Shown one piece after another: positions 28,313 through 34,470 of a stretch of DNA of 34,717 nucleotides (the first letter of the stretch is position 1; each line of letters begins with the position of its first letter). Under the pieces are notes generated by a model. It was not told the origin of the DNA. It saw only the letters and a program-made list of their open reading frames with translations, and ran no database searches. The position numbers and the translations under genes were made by a program. This DNA is from a virus. The stretch lies in the IMG/VR virus record IMGVR_UViG_3300046462_000191, positions 1-34,717 of that record; one strand, given 5' to 3'.

Positions 28313-29425
28313 ATGCCCATCAAAATCCACGGCTATCCTTACGACCCGACTGTGACGGAATACGCGGACCCGTCGAAGTGGCCCACGATTTCCGCCCAAG
28401 CCCATTGGCGCCCGGGGAACAGCAACCCCGATCCCACGACGGTGCCCCAGATGCACTCGCCCTCCCTGGCGCATACGCATCTGGACATCACGGCCCCGGT
28501 GTATGGCGAGATGACAGAGAGCTTCGTGGTGCCGTTCAGCAATACGCTCTTCCAGGTCGAAGGGGCCATCACGGATTACGTGCCGCTGCGAGGGCCGCTG
28601 ATCAGCCATGTCGTGTTTGACAAGCCGCTGCCGCTGGTTGGAGATCCCAACGGCGTCGTGACCATCACGGGTCACTTCACGGTGGACTTCAGCCTCTCGT
28701 GGAATGACGGGGTGTCTGGGCATACCGTGCCCAAAAAGGGCTGGTTTGCGGTCCAGGCCATTACACGGACGTATTTCAAGAATGGCGACTTTACCGATGA
28801 CATCCTGATCCTGCCGTTCTTTTCGATGGTGGACCCGATGGCCCCGGAGGAGTTTCTCGCACAGGGCGGGCCGTATATCGGGACGAACAATAATCCCAAC
28901 TCGCTGCTGGATATGCCCGAAGGCAAACTCGGTGGGACGGCCACGCAATACGACTACATCATCCCGATCCTCTCGCCCCTGACGCAGGCGGTGCCGGGGA
29001 CGACACCGAAGCTGTTCGGCTACATCGTGGATCCCGATCTGCCGGACGGCGTGGGGATGACGCGCTACGACATGGATCTGCACCATGACAGCGAAGGCAT
29101 TCTGATCAACGAAGGCACGGCGCCAGCCAACAAGACCCTGATCCTGCCCTCGCCGTTCGATCCCGCGATTCTCGGGCCAGGGACGCATAAGGTGGCGGCG
29201 ATCTGGCAACAGGACAGCAACGGCGGGAGACCTGGCATTCAGGCCAACGAGCAGGCCACGTCGCTGCTGGTCGTGACGGTGAATGTCGGGAGCGCCCCAC
29301 CGGACCCGACGTGGACCACGCTGGACGGCACGTTTCAACAGCAGGTGAGTCCGAATCCGAATCTCTATCGGTTCGCGCCGGCCGCGACGCCTGATGTGTG
29401 GACGACATTCGTGAAAACAACATAG
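28313..29425 (+). CDS. Large protein of unknown function beside the glycosidase
   Basis: This 370-aa protein starts at ATG 28313 directly after the previous TAA, with AAGAGAG as ribosome site. It is rich in Pro, Gly, Asp and Thr and predicted mostly beta (HTHLDITAPVYGEMTESFVV; VTITGHFTVDFSLSWNDG; FGYIVDPDLPDGVGMTRYDM). It has several His and Asp clusters (SPSLAHTHLD; DMDLHHDSEG) that could bind metal or glycan. I recognise no family. Its position after a glycosidase and before small membrane proteins suggests an envelope or receptor role, which is inference. Confidence 0.6.
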   Translation: MPIKIHGYPYDPTVTEYADPSKWPTISAQAHWRPGNSNPDPTTVPQMHSPSLAHTHLDITAPVYGEMTESFVVPFSNTLFQVEGAITDYVPLRGPLISHVVFDKPLPLVGDPNGVVTITGHFTVDFSLSWNDGVSGHTVPKKGWFAVQAITRTYFKNGDFTDDILILPFFSMVDPMAPEEFLAQGGPYIGTNNNPNSLLDMPEGKLGGTATQYDYIIPILSPLTQAVPGTTPKLFGYIVDPDLPDGVGMTRYDMDLHHDSEGILINEGTAPANKTLILPSPFDPAILGPGTHKVAAIWQQDSNGGRPGIQANEQATSLLVVTVNVGSAPPDPTWTTLDGTFQQQVSPNPNLYRFAPAATPDVWTTFVKTT

Positions 29426-29433
29426 GAGCCAGC

Positions 29434-29640
29434 ATGCCCGTCATTACCTTGCTGATTTACATCGTGCTCGTGGCGCTGCTCGGGTTTCTCGCGGTGTGGG
29501 TGCTGGGGAAGCTGGCGCCGGGGCATCCGGCCATGATTGACAACGTGATCTGGGTCATTGTGGTGCTGGTGATTGTGCTGGAAGTCTTGCAAGCCTTCGG
29601 GCTGCTGGGAGCCGGGCCTGTCGTGCCGCGCCTGCGCTAG
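29434..29640 (+). CDS. Two-TM holin-like protein
   Basis: This 68-aa protein starts at ATG 29434 with TAGGAG upstream. It has two hydrophobic segments, residues ~4-24 (ITLLIYIVLVALLGFLAVWV) and ~31-50 (IWVIVVLVIVLEVLQAFGLL), with a short polar turn (GKLAPGHPAMID) and a basic C-terminal tail. Size and topology fit a class II holin. It is directly followed by another two-TM gene. Alternatively it is a generic membrane protein. Confidence 0.55.
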   Translation: MPVITLLIYIVLVALLGFLAVWVLGKLAPGHPAMIDNVIWVIVVLVIVLEVLQAFGLLGAGPVVPRLR

Positions 29641-29891
29641 TGGCGCTCAGCCAAAGCTCCCAGACCACGGCGGGCTGGGTCGTCTTCATCGCCGGGATTG
29701 GCATGATGGCGGCCATGATGGCCGTGGATATTGCCCAACTGATGAACTGGAATGAGGCGATGACGCCCGCCTTCGTGGGGACGTGCATCGGCCACTTTGG
29801 CGCGGTCATTACGGCCTTTGTGGGTGGCAAACTGATCCCTGAGGGCCGCGATCCGGGCACCCATACACGACAAGAGGACCCCAAACCATGA
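29640..29891 (+). CDS. Two-TM membrane protein, holin or antiholin candidate
   Basis: This 83-aa protein uses GTG 29640, sharing one base with the previous stop. Two hydrophobic segments lie at ~11-33 (AGWVVFIAGIGMMAAMMAVD) and ~43-64 (AFVGTCIGHFGAVITAFVGG), followed by a charged tail (PEGRDPGTHTRQEDPKP). Together with 29434 it forms a tandem pair of small two-TM proteins, reminiscent of holin/antiholin pairs. Which is which cannot be told. Confidence 0.55.
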   Translation: MALSQSSQTTAGWVVFIAGIGMMAAMMAVDIAQLMNWNEAMTPAFVGTCIGHFGAVITAFVGGKLIPEGRDPGTHTRQEDPKP

Positions 29892-30088
29892 AGAAGCACA
29901 ATCCGGCCGACTTGACCGGTCGTAATCTGCGGGCGCTCAAGAAACGCGAACTGATCGCCAAAGACATGCTGATCAATCGGGCGGGGTCGCTCGACCACCG
30001 GCTGACCAATCTCAGCGATCTGGTGGATACCCTGATCCGTCGGCTGACGGCCTTAGAGGTGATTGTGACCGGCAAGGGGGCCAAATGA
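29888..30088 (+). CDS. Small basic coiled-coil protein
   Basis: This 66-aa protein overlaps the previous gene as ATGA and the next as ATGA. It is Lys/Arg/Leu-rich (LTGRNLRALKKRELIAKDML) with a heptad helix at the C-terminus (LSDLVDTLIRRLTALEVIV). It has no membrane segment or signal peptide. It sits inside the putative lysis region and could bind a membrane partner. Function unknown. Confidence 0.5.
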   Translation: MKKHNPADLTGRNLRALKKRELIAKDMLINRAGSLDHRLTNLSDLVDTLIRRLTALEVIVTGKGAK

Positions 30089-30450
30089 AGCGATTACTTG
30101 CGCTCATCGTCGCCGGTCTCTTCGTCGTGATGGCGGGAACCATCCAACAAGCCTGTGCCGGCCATACTCCGCCCATCCTGACGCCCACCGCTGCCGCGGC
30201 GCTCACGAACGGCCTCGGGGCGCTGTCCACCATCCTCCGGACTCAGAACGCCTCTCCTGGCATCCTCGCAGCGATTAGCGATGCCCAGGTGGCGATTGCC
30301 CAAGATGTGACGGGGCACTCGTGGGGGCAGATTACGCGGACGCTGCTGCAGGAGCTGTATAGCCAACTGCCCGTGGACGTGCTTAATCGGCCGGCGGTGT
30401 GGGCGGCGTTTGCAGCGGTGGAGATTGTGCTCGCCACGATTGGGGCGTAG
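30085..30450 (+). CDS. Secreted or periplasmic protein with signal peptide
   Basis: This 121-aa protein starts at ATG 30085 as ATGA with the previous stop. Residues 1-~24 (MKRLLALIVAGLFVVMAGTI) form a classical signal sequence with A-C-A at about 23-25, so cleavage there by signal peptidase I is likely; a lipobox reading is poor because Q-Q precedes the Cys. The mature part is Ala/Thr-rich and helical (LTNGLGALSTILRTQNASPG; ITRTLLQELYSQLPVDVL). Its end overlaps a minus-strand gene by 68 nt, so late and minus transcripts converge here. A role in envelope disruption is inferred from position. Confidence 0.6.
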   Translation: MKRLLALIVAGLFVVMAGTIQQACAGHTPPILTPTAAAALTNGLGALSTILRTQNASPGILAAISDAQVAIAQDVTGHSWGQITRTLLQELYSQLPVDVLNRPAVWAAFAAVEIVLATIGA

Positions 30451-30673
30451 GGAGGCCCAAGAGGGCGCGGGCCGCGACGACTTCGGCGCCGTGCTCGTTG
30501 TCGAGATACCCGCAGTCCGCGCACTGGTTGGCGAGGTCCAGGTGATAGGCGAGCAGGTGCCGCAGGGCGGCTTCGAGGAGTTGCCGGTCCCGCACGGAGG
30601 CATAGAGCGCGTCATTGAACAGGCGGGCCTCGGCGCGCAGGGTCTCGAGTTCGGCGCGTTCGTCGTCAGCCAC
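30383..30673 (-). CDS. Small zinc-knuckle protein on the minus strand
   Basis: This 96-aa protein starts at GTG 30673, overlapping the TAG of the upstream minus gene by one base. The first 45 residues are helical and charged (ERAELETLRAEARLFNDALY), then CADCGYLDNEHGAEVVAARA provides a C-x-x-C with nearby His that could bind zinc. The C-terminus is Pro-rich and overlaps the + strand signal-peptide gene. Transcription away from the early region and coupling to the 54-aa gene suggest a two-gene regulatory unit. Function unknown. Confidence 0.5.
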   Translation of the reverse strand: MADDERAELETLRAEARLFNDALYASVRDRQLLEAALRHLLAYHLDLANQCADCGYLDNEHGAEVVAARALLGLPTPQSWRAQSPPLQTPPTPPAD

Positions 30674-30837
30674 TAGGCGGCTTCAGCCTTTCGCTTGCGG
30701 GCGACACCGGATGCCTTCCCGGCATCTCGCGCAATCTCCTTGCGGCGCTCTGGGGTGAGGGCATCCCGGCGGGCATGCCCACCTTTCCGGCCCACTTCCT
30801 CAAACACGGCCTTCCGCATCGCAGCAGTCACTTTCAT
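30673..30837 (-). CDS. Small basic GRKGG-type protein on the minus strand
   Basis: This 54-aa protein is read from ATG 30837, since the frame upstream crosses the divergent control region. The sequence VFEEVGRKGGHARRDALTPE then RRKEIARDAGKASGVARKRK fits a widespread class of small basic phage and plasmid proteins with a G-x-K-G-G core, where L-T-P-E-R-R-K-E-I-A follows. These are thought to bind DNA but their role is mostly unassigned. Divergent orientation from the early promoter suggests a regulatory role, which is inference. Confidence 0.55.
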   Translation of the reverse strand: MKVTAAMRKAVFEEVGRKGGHARRDALTPERRKEIARDAGKASGVARKRKAEAA

Positions 30838-30844
30838 AGCCTTC

Positions 30845-30873
30845 AGCCTACCCGAAAACGAACTTGCAATCAA
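30845..30873 (-). promoter_or_regulatory. Weak candidate minus-strand promoter
   Basis: Read on the minus strand, TTGATT (30873-30868) and TAGGCT (30850-30845) are separated by 17 bp. The -35 matches consensus at four of six bases and the -10 at three. Only 7 nt lie between the -10 and ATG 30837, so this promoter would give a nearly leaderless message. The match is weak and could be chance. Confidence 0.25.
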
Positions 30874-30875
30874 GT
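30862..30875. promoter_or_regulatory. Candidate operator: inverted repeat upstream of the early promoter
   Basis: ACTTG-CAAT-CAAGT is a perfect 5-4-5 inverted repeat that ends just before the -35 box at 30877. The half site recurs as ACTTGC at 30894-30899, inside the promoter spacer and 32 bp from the first copy (about three helical turns), and CAAG recurs at 30881-30884. This arrangement suggests a binding site for a repressor of the divergent early genes. Confidence 0.45.
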
Positions 30876-30876
30876 G

Positions 30877-30905
30877 TTGACAAGCCGTTTTGGACTTGCT
30901 AGTAT
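30877..30905 (+). promoter_or_regulatory. Strong sigma-70-type early promoter
   Basis: TTGACA (30877-30882), a 17-bp spacer and TAGTAT (30900-30905) match the sigma-70 consensus, the -35 perfectly. TGC directly before the -10 supplies an extended -10 (TGn). Transcription should start about 30911-30913, at the ATG of the first early gene. It faces away from the minus-strand pair. Confidence 0.8.
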
Positions 30906-30911
30906 GTCGGT

Positions 30912-31124
30912 ATGGCAAACACACTGACGGCGGCGACCTCCGATGACGTGCTCCGCATTGCGGTGGGGCTGGACGACCTGAAGCGCCGGCTGCACGCGGA
31001 AGCCAAGGCGGGCAACTACGAGGGCGTCATGGCGATCTACGCGGCGATGCGGGGGATTGAGTTGGACGTGATGAGCCTGACGACGCTGGCGGGGAAGCTG
31101 GCGACGGATCTGGTGATGCGATGA
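30912..31124 (+). CDS. First early gene, small helical protein (probably leaderless)
   Basis: This 70-aa protein begins at ATG 30912. The promoter -10 ends at 30905 and its start point should fall on or next to this ATG, with no ribosome site possible, so the message is likely leaderless. The protein is helical and acidic/basic mixed (SDDVLRIAVGLDDLKRRLHA; YEGVMAIYAAMRGIELDVMS). No motif is recognised. As the first gene of the early operon it may act soon after infection, for example as a regulator or host-takeover factor. Confidence 0.65.
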   Translation: MANTLTAATSDDVLRIAVGLDDLKRRLHAEAKAGNYEGVMAIYAAMRGIELDVMSLTTLAGKLATDLVMR

Positions 31125-31360
31125 CGTGGCACATTGGCACCACGACGCACAACGACGGAGCCATCGCGGTGCTGGCTGACGAGGGGCGCGTGGCCCGCGT
31201 GGACAAGCACGAAGACCGTGACGCACGCGCTGCCCTGATTGCTGCGGCGCCTGACCTGTTGGCGTGCTGCAAGCGGGCGCTCCGTGAGTCTGCGCGAGTG
31301 CGTCCTGATTTTATGGAGCAGTTACTGGTCGCTATCGCCAGAGCGGAGGGCAAGTTATGA
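31121..31360 (+). CDS. Small phage early protein (IAAAPDLL type)
   Basis: This 79-aa protein overlaps the first early gene as ATGA. The N-terminal half reads THNDGAIAVLADEGRVARVD; the middle ARAALIAAAPDLLACCKRAL and the ending LLVAIARAEGKL match a pattern frequent in short phage early proteins, in which a D-A-R-L-I-A-A-A-P-E-L-L core is typical. Function is unknown. It lies in a chain of ATGA-coupled early genes. Confidence 0.65.
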   Translation: MTWHIGTTTHNDGAIAVLADEGRVARVDKHEDRDARAALIAAAPDLLACCKRALRESARVRPDFMEQLLVAIARAEGKL

Positions 31361-31491
31361 CCGCGCAGTTCTGGCTCTACTTCTCGCTGGCGCTCTTGCT
31401 GCTGGCGTTTGTGTGGGGTGTGGTGGACGTGCTGGGCACTGGATTGGTGCGGGCCTATCGGCGGTATCAGGTGCGGAAGGAGTGCAAATGA
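31357..31491 (+). CDS. Small single-TM protein
   Basis: This 44-aa protein starts at ATG 31357 as ATGA with the previous stop and ends as ATGA with the next. Residues ~5-28 (FWLYFSLALLLLAFVWGVVD) are a transmembrane segment and the C-terminus (RAYRRYQVRKECK) is basic, predicting N-out/C-in by the positive-inside rule. Early membrane miniproteins often act in superinfection or host control, though nothing specific can be said here. Confidence 0.55.
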   Translation: MTAQFWLYFSLALLLLAFVWGVVDVLGTGLVRAYRRYQVRKECK

Positions 31492-31691
31492 GAGACGAAC
31501 ATCGGACCTATGGCGGGGCGCCTGCGATGCCCAGCGGCGATGGCAAGCCTCTCAAGGCGCTGCTCTGCCGGTGCGCGGATTGCGACTATACCGGCTCACT
31601 CCTCGGCTCGATTGTGCATTACCAGACGACGAGCCATCGGCTCATCTATCGGGGCTACGTGCAAGATTTCTCACATCTCAAACACGTCTAA
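31488..31691 (+). CDS. Small zinc-finger protein
   Basis: This 67-aa protein starts at ATG 31488 as ATGA with the previous stop. C29-A-D-C32 followed by H44 and H50 forms a C2H2-like zinc site (CADCDYTGSLLGSIVHYQTT then SH), with C27 near by. The rest is polar with an aromatic C-terminus. It resembles small phage zinc fingers of unknown target. It is followed by a 36-nt gap before the ERF gene. Confidence 0.55.
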   Translation: MRDEHRTYGGAPAMPSGDGKPLKALLCRCADCDYTGSLLGSIVHYQTTSHRLIYRGYVQDFSHLKHV

Positions 31692-31727
31692 CGCGCCGGC
31701 CGCAGAGCGGTTGGCAAGGGAGCAGAC

Positions 31728-32363
31728 ATGACGACTTCAGAGCAGATCGGGGAACTGGCGGCGGCACTGGCGAAGGCGCAAGCGGAGATGGAAGGCGCTG
31801 CTAAAAACTCCACGAATCCCCACTTTCGGAATGCGTATCCCGATTTAGCCTCCGTGCGGGATGCCTGTGTCGGGCCGTTGAGCAAGAACGGGATTGCCGT
31901 GGTGCAGTCGCCGTCTATCTCGCTGACGGCCGAATTCGGCGCCGGGGTGACGGTGGAGACACGGCTGATTCACGGCTCTGGGCAGTGGATGGCCGGGACG
32001 TTATCGTGCCAGATGAAGGACGCCAGCCCGCAGTCGGTCGGGTCTGCAATCACCTACTTGCGGAGGTATGCGCTGCTCTCGTTCGCTGGGATTGCCCCGA
32101 CGGACGACGACGGGGAAGCCGCGCACGGTCGCCCGAAGGTCGCGCAGCCTGTGGCGAAGGCCAGCGCCCCGTCTGGTTATGACGAGTGGCTGAAGAAACT
32201 GGAAGGCGTGGCCGATGGCGGGTCCGACAAGCTCAAGGCGGCGTGGCAGAGCTCGGCGCCGGATTACCGCAAGCACTTGACGGAGACGGATAACGGCCGA
32301 TGGGAAGCGCTGAAGGCGCAGTCTGCGATGGCTGATGTGAAGCTGAAGCTGGTGGCGAAGTGA
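31728..32363 (+). CDS. erf: ERF-family single-strand annealing protein
   Basis: This 211-aa protein would anneal complementary single DNA strands during phage recombination. It starts at ATG 31728 behind AAGGGAGCAG. The diagnostic ERF core is at 101-131, PQSVGSAITYLRRYALLSFA then GIAPTDDDGEAA. The N-terminal TNPHFRNAYPDLASVRDACV is also typical. The C-terminal ~75 residues are a variable helical tail. The exonuclease gene next door (32360) overlaps it by 4 nt, forming the usual annealase-exonuclease pair. Confidence 0.9.
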   Translation: MTTSEQIGELAAALAKAQAEMEGAAKNSTNPHFRNAYPDLASVRDACVGPLSKNGIAVVQSPSISLTAEFGAGVTVETRLIHGSGQWMAGTLSCQMKDASPQSVGSAITYLRRYALLSFAGIAPTDDDGEAAHGRPKVAQPVAKASAPSGYDEWLKKLEGVADGGSDKLKAAWQSSAPDYRKHLTETDNGRWEALKAQSAMADVKLKLVAK

Positions 32364-33004
32364 TCGCCGCGCATCCGTTCACGGTCTGCGAGGCGGAGCA
32401 GCGGTCGCCTGAGTGGTTCCAGGCCCGCCTCGGGCGCCTGACCGGCTCACGGTCGGCGGACATGCTGGCGACGATCAAGACCGGAGAGGCCGCAGCCCGC
32501 CGTGACCTTCGGACCCAGTTGGTCGTGGAGCGGCTGACCCAGAGCGTGCAAGAGGACGGATTCATCAATGCCGCGATGCAATGGGGGATAGACCAAGAGC
32601 CGGCCGCCTTTGCCGCCTACGAGGCGTTAACGGGCCTCATGGCGCAGCGGACAGGCTTCATCAGCCATGCATCCCTGATGGTCGGGTGCTCGCTGGACGG
32701 GCATGTGGGCGATTTCGAGGGCATCACCGAGTTCAAGGCGCCGAAGTCGGCCACGCATCTCAAGTATCTGCGGGGGGCGATTCTGCCCATCGACTACCTG
32801 CCGCAAGTGCGGCATAACCTCTGGGTAACGGGGGCGAAGTGGGCGGATTTCATGTCCTATGATCCGCGGTTCCCGGCGCACCTCCAGACGTTTCTGGTGC
32901 GGGTGGAGGCGTCCACGTTGGACATGGCGGCATATCAGCGGGCGGTGGAAGCCTTTTTAGCTGAGGTGGATGCCGAAGTCGAAGCGGTGCGAGGGTTACG
33001 GTGA
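32360..33004 (+). CDS. YqaJ-type viral recombinase/exonuclease
   Basis: This 214-aa protein uses GTG 32360, overlapping the ERF stop as GTGA. It is a PD-(D/E)XK nuclease of the YqaJ/lambda exonuclease type: SPEWFQARLGRLTGS (16-30) opens the fold, GIDQEPAAFAAYEALTG carries E80, and SLDGHVGD with EFKAPK supplies D113, E124 and K126. It would resect double-strand ends 5' to 3' and feed the ERF protein. Length is close to lambda exonuclease (226 aa). Confidence 0.9.
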   Translation: MIAAHPFTVCEAEQRSPEWFQARLGRLTGSRSADMLATIKTGEAAARRDLRTQLVVERLTQSVQEDGFINAAMQWGIDQEPAAFAAYEALTGLMAQRTGFISHASLMVGCSLDGHVGDFEGITEFKAPKSATHLKYLRGAILPIDYLPQVRHNLWVTGAKWADFMSYDPRFPAHLQTFLVRVEASTLDMAAYQRAVEAFLAEVDAEVEAVRGLR

Positions 33005-33417
33005 TTCCGGTGTTTCATGGCGTGGTGGAGAAGGGCGTGTTGGTGCTCGAGCCGCGGGAGCGGTATCAACGCTCTGGCTGGCTCAAGTCACTGGAAGGGC
33101 AGCCGGTGGACGTGACGGTGAAGCGTCACTACAACAAGCGCAGCGACAAGCAGAACCGGCTGTGGTGGGGCATCATCGTGCCGCTGATTGCGCAAGAGAC
33201 CGGCTATGACAAGCACGAACATGAAGCGGTGCATTACGCCTTGGTCGCTAAGTGCTTCGGGGTGATTCAGGATGAACGGCTCGGGGAACTGCCCAAGGTC
33301 CGCAGCTCGCAGATGACGACGGCACAGTTTACGGAACTAATCGAATGGGCCGTGCGGTGGGCCGCTACCGAGTTTGGGATGAACATCCCGTTACCGGGTG
33401 ACATGGAGGCTGCGTGA
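33001..33417 (+). CDS. NinB (Orf)-like recombination protein
   Basis: This 138-aa protein uses GTG 33001 and overlaps the exonuclease gene by 4 nt. The core VTVKRHYNKRSDKQNRLWW (R47-S48, Q51-N52, W55) fits the RS-xx-QN-x-x-W motif of NinB/Orf, a mediator that helps exchange single-strand binding protein for recombinase. The following VPLIAQETGYDKHEHEAVHY and SSQMTTAQFTELIEWAVRWA also match NinB layout. It joins ERF and YqaJ as a recombination set. Confidence 0.75.
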   Translation: MIPVFHGVVEKGVLVLEPRERYQRSGWLKSLEGQPVDVTVKRHYNKRSDKQNRLWWGIIVPLIAQETGYDKHEHEAVHYALVAKCFGVIQDERLGELPKVRSSQMTTAQFTELIEWAVRWAATEFGMNIPLPGDMEAA

Positions 33418-33746
33418 AATTCCCGAAGCCTTCCCCCACGCGGGACCGCATTGACCAGAAGCGGGATCAGGACAAGAAGCTGCGAGACGCCATTGTGGCG
33501 GTCTGGGCGCGGGATGGCTCGACGTGTCGGGCGTGTGGCCGGCGGGTGCGGCGGAGCAATAGCGGGGTGGCGCAAGCGGGGCATGTGCATCATGTGGTCA
33601 AACGGTCACAATCGAAGAGCCTGCGGAGTAACCCGGATAACCTGCTGCTCTTGTGCTCAACCTGCCACGCAGATGTCCATACGTATGACCTCGTGATTGC
33701 CGGCACGGTGGGGGCGTTTACCTTTAAGAAAGCGAGGCGGCAGTGA
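33414..33746 (+). CDS. HNH endonuclease
   Basis: This 110-aa protein starts at GTG 33414, overlapping the previous stop as GTGA. The HNH fold is clear: C38-R-A-C41 zinc knuckle, H57-V-H59-H60, N73/N76, then C81-S-T-C84-H85 and H89. It lacks NUMOD repeats and shows no compositional shift, so it is probably a resident phage nuclease for recombination or packaging rather than a homing element. It differs from the larger HNH at 14660. Confidence 0.8.
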   Translation: MKFPKPSPTRDRIDQKRDQDKKLRDAIVAVWARDGSTCRACGRRVRRSNSGVAQAGHVHHVVKRSQSKSLRSNPDNLLLLCSTCHADVHTYDLVIAGTVGAFTFKKARRQ

Positions 33747-33940
33747 CTGTCAGATATTCCGTGACCTTTGAGTTTGACCTGCGGGCACCGTTAACGCACA
33801 CAGGCACGGTTGTAGCCGCTAGTGCCGCCACATGCTTCGCTCGGGCCGTGCGGGAGGCCCAGAAGGCCGCGAAGCCCGTGGCGTGGACCTCGGTGGTCTG
33901 CGTGCTTCTAGATCGGGCAGATACGCGAGCGGCGGCATGA
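33743..33940 (+). CDS. Small early protein
   Basis: This 65-aa protein uses GTG 33743, overlapping the HNH stop as GTGA. The sequence (RYSVTFEFDLRAPLTHTGTV then VAASAATCFARAVREAQKAA) suggests a short alpha/beta fold with an Ala-rich helix. Proteins of this kind are frequent in phage early operons. The function is unknown. Confidence 0.5.
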   Translation: MTVRYSVTFEFDLRAPLTHTGTVVAASAATCFARAVREAQKAAKPVAWTSVVCVLLDRADTRAAA

Positions 33941-34209
33941 TGGCCTTCCTGAGCCGCCTGTTCCCCTCCCGTTCGTCCTACGTGTCTGAGGCGTGGCTGG
34001 ATGCCTTAGCGAACCGGGGGAGCACGGAGGGGTGGACGGAGGCGCCGCGGATCGACTGGCAGGCCAACACGTATACCGGGCCTAGAACGCGCCAGGATGC
34101 CCCACAGGAGCCGTTGACGATGGTTTCGACCGCGAGGCCGGATGAATGTCTAGTCTTCACTGATGGGGCGGCTTACAAGCGGGAGGGGGGAGAGTGGACA
34201 CGGCTATGA
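33937..34209 (+). CDS. Hypothetical early protein
   Basis: This 90-aa protein starts at ATG 33937 as ATGA with the previous stop. The upstream part of the frame lies inside that gene. The sequence (MMAFLSRLFPSRSSYVSEAW; DECLVFTDGAAYKREGGEWT) has no membrane segment, although the first residues are hydrophobic-amphipathic. The ending resembles the typical TDGAxYKRxGGxW tail of phage proteins of unknown role. Its stop overlaps the next gene's coding region. Confidence 0.5.
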   Translation: MMAFLSRLFPSRSSYVSEAWLDALANRGSTEGWTEAPRIDWQANTYTGPRTRQDAPQEPLTMVSTARPDECLVFTDGAAYKREGGEWTRL

Positions 34210-34460
34210 CTCAGACTGAGTTGTCCTTCACCCCGAAGTCCCTGAATCCCACAAGCTTGACGGGGCGGGTGTATGCCCTCCTGGACGCGCACCGAGGGCA
34301 GTGGGTGGACGGGCGCGAAATCATGCAGGTTGGCGGGTATGCGGGGTGGTCGGCGCGGGTGCGGGATCTGCGGAAGCTGGGGTATGTCGTGGAGCAGCGG
34401 GATTACCGGGTGGAGCGGGACGGGCGGAAGTTCACGGTCAGCGAATATCGGTTGCTGTAG
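34194..34460 (+). CDS. Winged-helix DNA-binding-like protein
   Basis: This 88-aa protein is read from GTG 34194, because GGGAGGGGGG ends 3 nt before it; the ATG at 34206 lies too far from this site. The sequence SLTGRVYALLDAHRGQWVDG then REIMQVGGYAGWSARVRDLRKLGY followed by a beta wing (VEQRDYRVERDGRKFTVSEY) fits a winged helix-turn-helix in which SARVRDLRKLG is the recognition helix. It may regulate the early or middle genes. Binding sites are unknown. Confidence 0.65.
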   Translation: MDTAMTQTELSFTPKSLNPTSLTGRVYALLDAHRGQWVDGREIMQVGGYAGWSARVRDLRKLGYVVEQRDYRVERDGRKFTVSEYRLL

Positions 34461-34470
34461 GGGGGGATAC

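Noticed and set aside
30410-30676. + strand frame of 88 codons opposite the minus-strand zinc-knuckle gene
   Set aside because: The minus-strand frame has the better composition, a coupled start and a CxxC motif; the + frame looks like its shadow.
33414-33746. Second HNH gene as a homing element
   Set aside because: It has no NUMOD repeats and no composition shift, and it is embedded in the recombination operon by 4-nt overlaps.
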